From Affinundibacterium seohonense (GTDB lineage: Bacteria; Pseudomonadota; Gammaproteobacteria; Burkholderiales; Burkholderiaceae_D), in contig NZ_JACOFW010000002.1 in NCBI RefSeq assembly GCF_014284305.1, positions 62,001 through 126,000 on the forward strand: 64,000 nt of DNA, given 5' to 3'. Within the stretch, counting starts at the first letter, position 1, and each line of letters opens with the position of its first letter. Under the pieces are notes generated by a model, which was given only the letters and a program-made list of their open reading frames with translations, did no database searches and was not told the DNA's origin. Shown here piece after piece: positions 59,592 to 64,000 of the stretch. Made by a program: the position numbers and the translations under genes.

Positions 59592-61502
59592 ATGTTTAAA
59601 AAAATAACTAGAACCCATCAATTTATCGTTCTTATGGCGATCATATGTTTGGCCGTATTCTTTTCAAAAAAAGTGCTGTTGCAGGGGGATATTGATGAAT
59701 ATGTCTTAATGAGCGACGCGCTTGGCACACACTATTCACCGGACATTCAACTGAATGATATACAGCGTTTGCAGACACTGATTCCTGAAATGAAAGGACA
59801 TTTGCAATTGACTGTCAATGGCATGCAAACTGACTCACAGGTTCCCAAGCCAGGGTTTTATCGCGGGATGAACGGCCAGGTTTATGCGATCCATTTCTTT
59901 ACCTACTCGGCACTTGCAGCCATTCCATTTCAGATTTTTCAGAAGATGGGAATAGCACCGATTGAGAGCTTTTTATTTGTTAACCTGAGTTTTATTTTGC
60001 TATTGGGAATCTGTTTTTTTAGATTCTTCGATAGTCAACGCAAAGCGTTTTTCAGCATTTTGCTTTTCTTACTTTCTGGCGGGTGGAGTTATTGTTTCTG
60101 GTTAGGGCCAGAAACGCTGAGCGCGGCCAGTCTGTGTGCCGCGATACTTCTTTACTTGAATGGGCGACCTATTTTCGCTGGAATATTGATCGGTCTAGCA
60201 GCAACACAAAACCCTCCGATTATCTTGGCGCTGGCTTTTGTTCCCTTGCTACGATTAGTGCACGACTATCAGCCAAGTAAGAATGCCTTGCTTAATGTTA
60301 AGCAGCAATTCTCTATCCCAGCGGTACTTGGACTTGCCATCGGTGTGCTGCTTTTTCTGAGTAGCATCGGCTTCAATTTGTGGGCGTTTGGCGTGTCCAA
60401 TATCATTGTTAAAGTCGCGACAAATACCAGTTTGGTGAGTTGGGAGAGATTGGTTTCATTCTTTTTCGATTTGAATCAAGGGATGATGATTGGTTTTGTT
60501 GGAATTTGGTTGGGTATCGTTTTTCTTGTGGTACGGCTCGTTAAGTCTCAACCAGATTTTTTACGATACTTGGCTTTGGTTGTCGTCACCGTTTTATTTT
60601 CGATTGCGCTGTCTTTGCCTGCGCTGACGACTGGAAATTGGAATTCAGGTGCAATCGGCATGATGCGTTACGCTTTTTGGGCTGGGATGCCATTTCTGGC
60701 TCTTTTTCTAATGCTGTGGCGACAATTGGAAAGTAAAAATAGCTCGCTATTGATCACTGTGTTTGTGATTCAGCTGCTATGTGCTGTGAGTGCCCTTCGA
60801 TACAATGAAATTGAATTTAGTCCAATCGCTAAGGCATTTGTGAAGCATCTTCCCGAATTTTACAATCCAGAGCCTGAGATTTTTGTAGAGCGAATGACCC
60901 ATAGAGACGGCGCAGAGCTGGCGATTGATCAATTCTACAAATTTGAATATCGAGGTAAAGCCAGCAAGATTTTGTTTCATGGTTCGAATGCCAATGTCGA
61001 TCAACAGCTCTGTGGTAAAGGACTGGTATTAGGCTTGGACAATCGGTACGCGAATGCCGCTCAAGGGTGGCGCTATTTGAATGGCAATTTACATTGTGTC
61101 GACGCGAGAGTGATTGATTTCGCTGCATTTTCAGATACAGGAAAGATTCAATTTAGTAGTGGTTGGAGTGGCATTGAGACTGGGGGCGGAGTGTGGAATG
61201 GACGTTGGTCTGATGGGGATAGCTCAGTCATCACCATTCCAGGAAATTCCCAGCAGAAGATCGCAGGTGTTAAATTAATCGGGCACTACTTTGGTAAGAA
61301 CACACGAACTCGTGTTGTTATCAATGGTAGTGACTTAGGCTGGTTTGATCTGTCGCAGGCGCCAATTATTCAATTCAATGCGTCAGCAACAGGTGTCAAG
61401 ATAGATCTGAAACATGAATTTCCACATGAGCCATCGAAAACGCCTCAATTCCCTGATGGTCGGCGTTTATCCGTATTTCTCCAGTCTTTGGTGATTTATT
61501 AG
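59592..61502 (+). CDS. Large membrane protein with C-terminal beta-rich domain
   Basis: This 636-residue protein has about ten helices between residues 10 and 410 and an N-terminal periplasmic loop (DIDEYVLMSDALGTHYSPDIQ), with acidic residues after the first helix as in GT-C glycosyltransferases. The C-terminal 130 residues form a soluble beta-rich domain (IQFSSGWSGIETGGGVWNGRWSDGD ... DGRRLSVFLQSLVIY) resembling the GW..E..G.W...D.R.L...L..I domains found behind many cell-surface polysaccharide membrane enzymes. It probably acts on a lipid-linked sugar. The next gene, 84 bp on, has the same final domain. A strict enzyme class is not assigned. Confidence 0.65.
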   Translation: MFKKITRTHQFIVLMAIICLAVFFSKKVLLQGDIDEYVLMSDALGTHYSPDIQLNDIQRLQTLIPEMKGHLQLTVNGMQTDSQVPKPGFYRGMNGQVYAIHFFTYSALAAIPFQIFQKMGIAPIESFLFVNLSFILLLGICFFRFFDSQRKAFFSILLFLLSGGWSYCFWLGPETLSAASLCAAILLYLNGRPIFAGILIGLAATQNPPIILALAFVPLLRLVHDYQPSKNALLNVKQQFSIPAVLGLAIGVLLFLSSIGFNLWAFGVSNIIVKVATNTSLVSWERLVSFFFDLNQGMMIGFVGIWLGIVFLVVRLVKSQPDFLRYLALVVVTVLFSIALSLPALTTGNWNSGAIGMMRYAFWAGMPFLALFLMLWRQLESKNSSLLITVFVIQLLCAVSALRYNEIEFSPIAKAFVKHLPEFYNPEPEIFVERMTHRDGAELAIDQFYKFEYRGKASKILFHGSNANVDQQLCGKGLVLGLDNRYANAAQGWRYLNGNLHCVDARVIDFAAFSDTGKIQFSSGWSGIETGGGVWNGRWSDGDSSVITIPGNSQQKIAGVKLIGHYFGKNTRTRVVINGSDLGWFDLSQAPIIQFNASATGVKIDLKHEFPHEPSKTPQFPDGRRLSVFLQSLVIY

Positions 61503-61586
61503 GTGAAATCGGAGGGAAGCTGGCGAATCCACACGATGTAATGTTGGGCAATTAAAAACACATAGTAAGTACAACCTCAATCCATT

Positions 61587-63938
61587 ATGCAAAATAGGCT
61601 TTTCCCCTCCCGCTTCGACATAGATTCGTCATCTTTTGTTCTTAAACTCGCGTTTAGTTTCGTCGCCGTTTTATTGTTCCTGATTTGTTGGCGGGTTTGG
61701 GACTTGGGTCCTATGCACACCGATGACGCGACATGGATTTTGTTTGGTCAAAATCATGCTAAAGATGTGGTCGGAGAGTGGGCTAAAGAGCAGGGACGTA
61801 TTTGGGCTTATGTGTCAGGCAGTCTTATGCTTTATACCTTGAAGGCACAGGGCACGATATGGGGCGAAGTGCTGCGACTAGGGAGCTTTGTATTATTCTT
61901 TATGTCGTTTTTCTTTTATCTGTCTAGAATTGCGGGCAATCGTTTTGCACTGTTGAGTGCCAGCATTTTCACTGCTTTTTTTGCAGTGAAATGGGATGGC
62001 TCGATACTGGTAACCTATCCCCTGTTAACTTGGGTGGCCGCAACGACGTTTATTGCTTCCTTGTATTTGGCGCGCCAATATGTACAAACAGGGCGACGTG
62101 GATTCCTTATTTTTTCCATTCTTCTATTCCTTTTCTCGTTGTTTAATCACGAGGGAGTGACTGTACTTTTTGTTCTGCTATTTTTGTCTCATGCAATTTT
62201 CCTGAATCATCAATTTGACAGCAGTAGCGTTGTTGTTGGTGTTCGAAAGCTTCAAATTCGTCATCGTGGTGCATCGGTATTTTTAGGTTTTTTTATCGCT
62301 AGCCTGACGTACGCCGTGCTCTACATCGCTTGGAAACATTTTCATCCCAGTATTTACGACGGGCATGTCGTCACAGCGTTTGACCTACATCGGTTTGTGA
62401 CCACGTTATTTCACTTTTCAATGAGTGGATCAGCGCTCTTTGAATTCTTCTTCCCTTATGTGTTGGCGTTCAATGATCCCGTTAGCGGATCTAGTGAAAC
62501 CATCACCTATTATCTTACTCGGAATTTACAAAGATCCTTGCATCAGCCCATCGCATTTGCGGCGTGTTGCATTACCTTATTCTTGTTCTATATCGCTATT
62601 TCAAGCAAGGGGAAAGAACAAAAAACCGTACTGTCTCTTCGGGGTATTGTGTTAGTCGGATTGACTATCGCCATTCTACCTATCGTGCCAGTAGCACTCA
62701 CGGCAAAATACCAAGCTTGGGTGATGGAGGGGCAAGCTAGAGCTTATTCGCATACGATTTTTTCGCACTTTGGTTGGAGTTGCGTTTACGCTGCGGGGAT
62801 ACTTGGTCTGTTTGATTACCTAAAAAATGCAGCGGTTGTTCGCAAGCTTGCCATGATCATTGTGCTTGGTTTTTCTGGTTTGCTGGCAGCTCAGGCGTTC
62901 ACTGCTAACGATGACAAAGCAGCAGATATGCGTCTGGAGGCGCGTCGTTGGAAAACTGTCGAAGAGATAGTCGAGATTAATCGTGATTTTTTTCATGCGT
63001 CCAAAATTTTGTCGCCACGACTCAATAGCGGCAGCCGCTTTACTCCTTTGTGGCCGAGCTATTGGTCAGATTATGCCGATGCAAAATGGAATGAAAAAAT
63101 TAGTATTTTAAGTGTGGGTGCAGATCTCGATGAGCAGCTGGATAATGTGGCATTGCATGACGCCAATTATGACAAAATCGCGCGTAGTTTTGTCGCTCTC
63201 ATGACCGCAGCGCCGCAACATGCGGGTGAGGATACGCGTATCTTGGTCTATCTAGAACATGGCATTCGCAGTCAGACTGATACTTACGTTGTGCATTTTA
63301 AAAACCGCCGTGGAGAAGCCCAGCAACTTCGTGTGAATCAACAGAAGTTAGATACTCAACATCCACATTGGATCGTCATTCAGCGCGCCGATGTCATCCC
63401 AAGTAGTGTTCGTTTAACTCGCTTAGATGAAAAAAATCAAATTCGTGAGTTGTGTGCCTTTCATTCAAAAGTTGGTGTAAAAATTCGCATCTCAGATCGC
63501 CATGCTAATGGCAACAAGAATGAAGAACGGTATTTTCACAATGCTCAAAATCGCTACACGGGATGGCACTCTGCTGAATTGAATGGAATGTGGAGTAGTC
63601 AGCCAGTCGCCCACTTATCAATTCCTCATTCCGCGCTCAAAGATGGCGATACAACTCTCCGTTTTGAGATGTCAACACTGGTTAGTATGGGGGCTCAAGG
63701 AGAAACGCAGACGGTCAGTGTGCAAGTACAAAATCAAAGCTTAGGGGAGTGGACTTTTTTAAATACGGACATACCAAAGGACATGCTTATCGTTGTTCCG
63801 GAGCGTTTGCGCAATCAGGCGAAGGGCATCGATCTCAATCTGCTTGTTTCAAAGGTGTTGAGTCCGGCAAAACTCAAAATGAACCAAGATAGTCGTGATT
63901 TAGGTGTTTATTTGCACGCTATCGAAATTAGTCAATGA
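61587..63938 (+). CDS. Large membrane protein with the same C-terminal domain
   Basis: This 783-residue protein has about eleven helices up to residue 445. A TDDATWILFGQNHAKD loop follows the first helix, again acidic in the way of GT-C enzymes. A soluble C-terminal part of about 330 residues follows. Its last 120 residues (RYTGWHSAELNGMWSSQPVAHLSIP ... SRDLGVYLHAIEIS) match the final domain of the preceding gene in landmarks: GW, E, W, and D.R.L..YL..I. The two genes are probably one transcript and serve cell-surface glycan assembly or modification. The function is not proven by any catalytic motif I can name. Confidence 0.65.
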   Translation: MQNRLFPSRFDIDSSSFVLKLAFSFVAVLLFLICWRVWDLGPMHTDDATWILFGQNHAKDVVGEWAKEQGRIWAYVSGSLMLYTLKAQGTIWGEVLRLGSFVLFFMSFFFYLSRIAGNRFALLSASIFTAFFAVKWDGSILVTYPLLTWVAATTFIASLYLARQYVQTGRRGFLIFSILLFLFSLFNHEGVTVLFVLLFLSHAIFLNHQFDSSSVVVGVRKLQIRHRGASVFLGFFIASLTYAVLYIAWKHFHPSIYDGHVVTAFDLHRFVTTLFHFSMSGSALFEFFFPYVLAFNDPVSGSSETITYYLTRNLQRSLHQPIAFAACCITLFLFYIAISSKGKEQKTVLSLRGIVLVGLTIAILPIVPVALTAKYQAWVMEGQARAYSHTIFSHFGWSCVYAAGILGLFDYLKNAAVVRKLAMIIVLGFSGLLAAQAFTANDDKAADMRLEARRWKTVEEIVEINRDFFHASKILSPRLNSGSRFTPLWPSYWSDYADAKWNEKISILSVGADLDEQLDNVALHDANYDKIARSFVALMTAAPQHAGEDTRILVYLEHGIRSQTDTYVVHFKNRRGEAQQLRVNQQKLDTQHPHWIVIQRADVIPSSVRLTRLDEKNQIRELCAFHSKVGVKIRISDRHANGNKNEERYFHNAQNRYTGWHSAELNGMWSSQPVAHLSIPHSALKDGDTTLRFEMSTLVSMGAQGETQTVSVQVQNQSLGEWTFLNTDIPKDMLIVVPERLRNQAKGIDLNLLVSKVLSPAKLKMNQDSRDLGVYLHAIEISQ

Positions 63939-64000
63939 GCGTGTAGAGCATCTTGAGAGACTGCGGATGACAGCCTATTTCAGAAATTACCTCTAAGATA

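Noticed and set aside
59388-59621. A 77-codon minus-strand frame in the spacer before the membrane protein pair
   Set aside because: It overlaps the start of the plus-strand gene, has no ribosome-binding site, and its composition is not protein-like.

Overview
The window looks like chromosomal DNA of a betaproteobacterium of the order Burkholderiales, probably family Oxalobacteraceae (Undibacterium-like). That assignment is inference. It rests on the order metX-metW-ampG, a LuxI/LuxR pair of the RhlI/RhlR type, roughly 48-50% G+C by eye, and RND, GGDEF-EAL and Pho gene types usual in that group. No rRNA, tRNA, CRISPR array, prophage or intact insertion sequence was seen.

Left part (1-13300). 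A 14-TM-type MFS exporter, cut by the window edge, faces a LysR regulator. Then come an orphan ExbD/TolR protein, a glutathione S-transferase, three small unknown genes, a DTW-domain tRNA modification enzyme, a DUF3297 protein, a divergent nitrilase-like hydrolase with an HD (SpoT-like) hydrolase behind it, a lipoprotein, and a two-domain M16 zinc protease.

Accessory patch (13300-16400). This stretch is rich in repeats: GTAG-headed palindromes including an inverted REP pair, a 95-bp leader repeat directly upstream of two unrelated minus-strand genes (PIN-like and DUF998), and four copies of an 18-bp operator-like motif upstream of an unknown membrane protein.

Middle (16400-33800). An exported alpha/beta hydrolase, a beta-propeller lipoprotein, a DEAD-box helicase with two DbpA-type RNA-binding domains, a tiny Cys-rich exported protein, a Tat-exported GH109-like oxidoreductase, a thioesterase, a solute-binding protein, a RidA protein, a ClpP-like protease, a 1145-residue PAS-GGDEF-EAL protein, and a set of small metabolic genes (GNAT, racemase, DODA).

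RND and phosphate-starvation block (34000-45300). An RND adaptor/pump pair is followed by two tandem PhoA-type alkaline phosphatases, a frameshifted exported His-rich protein, and a PhoX phosphatase. Pho boxes with correct 7-4-7 geometry lie 10 bp from -10 hexamers ahead of the first PhoA and of PhoX. A decayed copy of the RND gene tail and its terminator sits before phoX, so part of this locus was once duplicated.

Right part (45300-64000). A LuxI/LuxR quorum-sensing pair with a lux-box-like palindrome and a small divergent XRE regulator, a decayed chromate transporter pseudogene, a 1711-residue autotransporter with about 14 tandem Ig/cadherin-like repeats, the metX-metW-ampG cluster, an M48 protease, exonuclease III, and a pair of large membrane proteins that share a C-terminal beta-rich domain.
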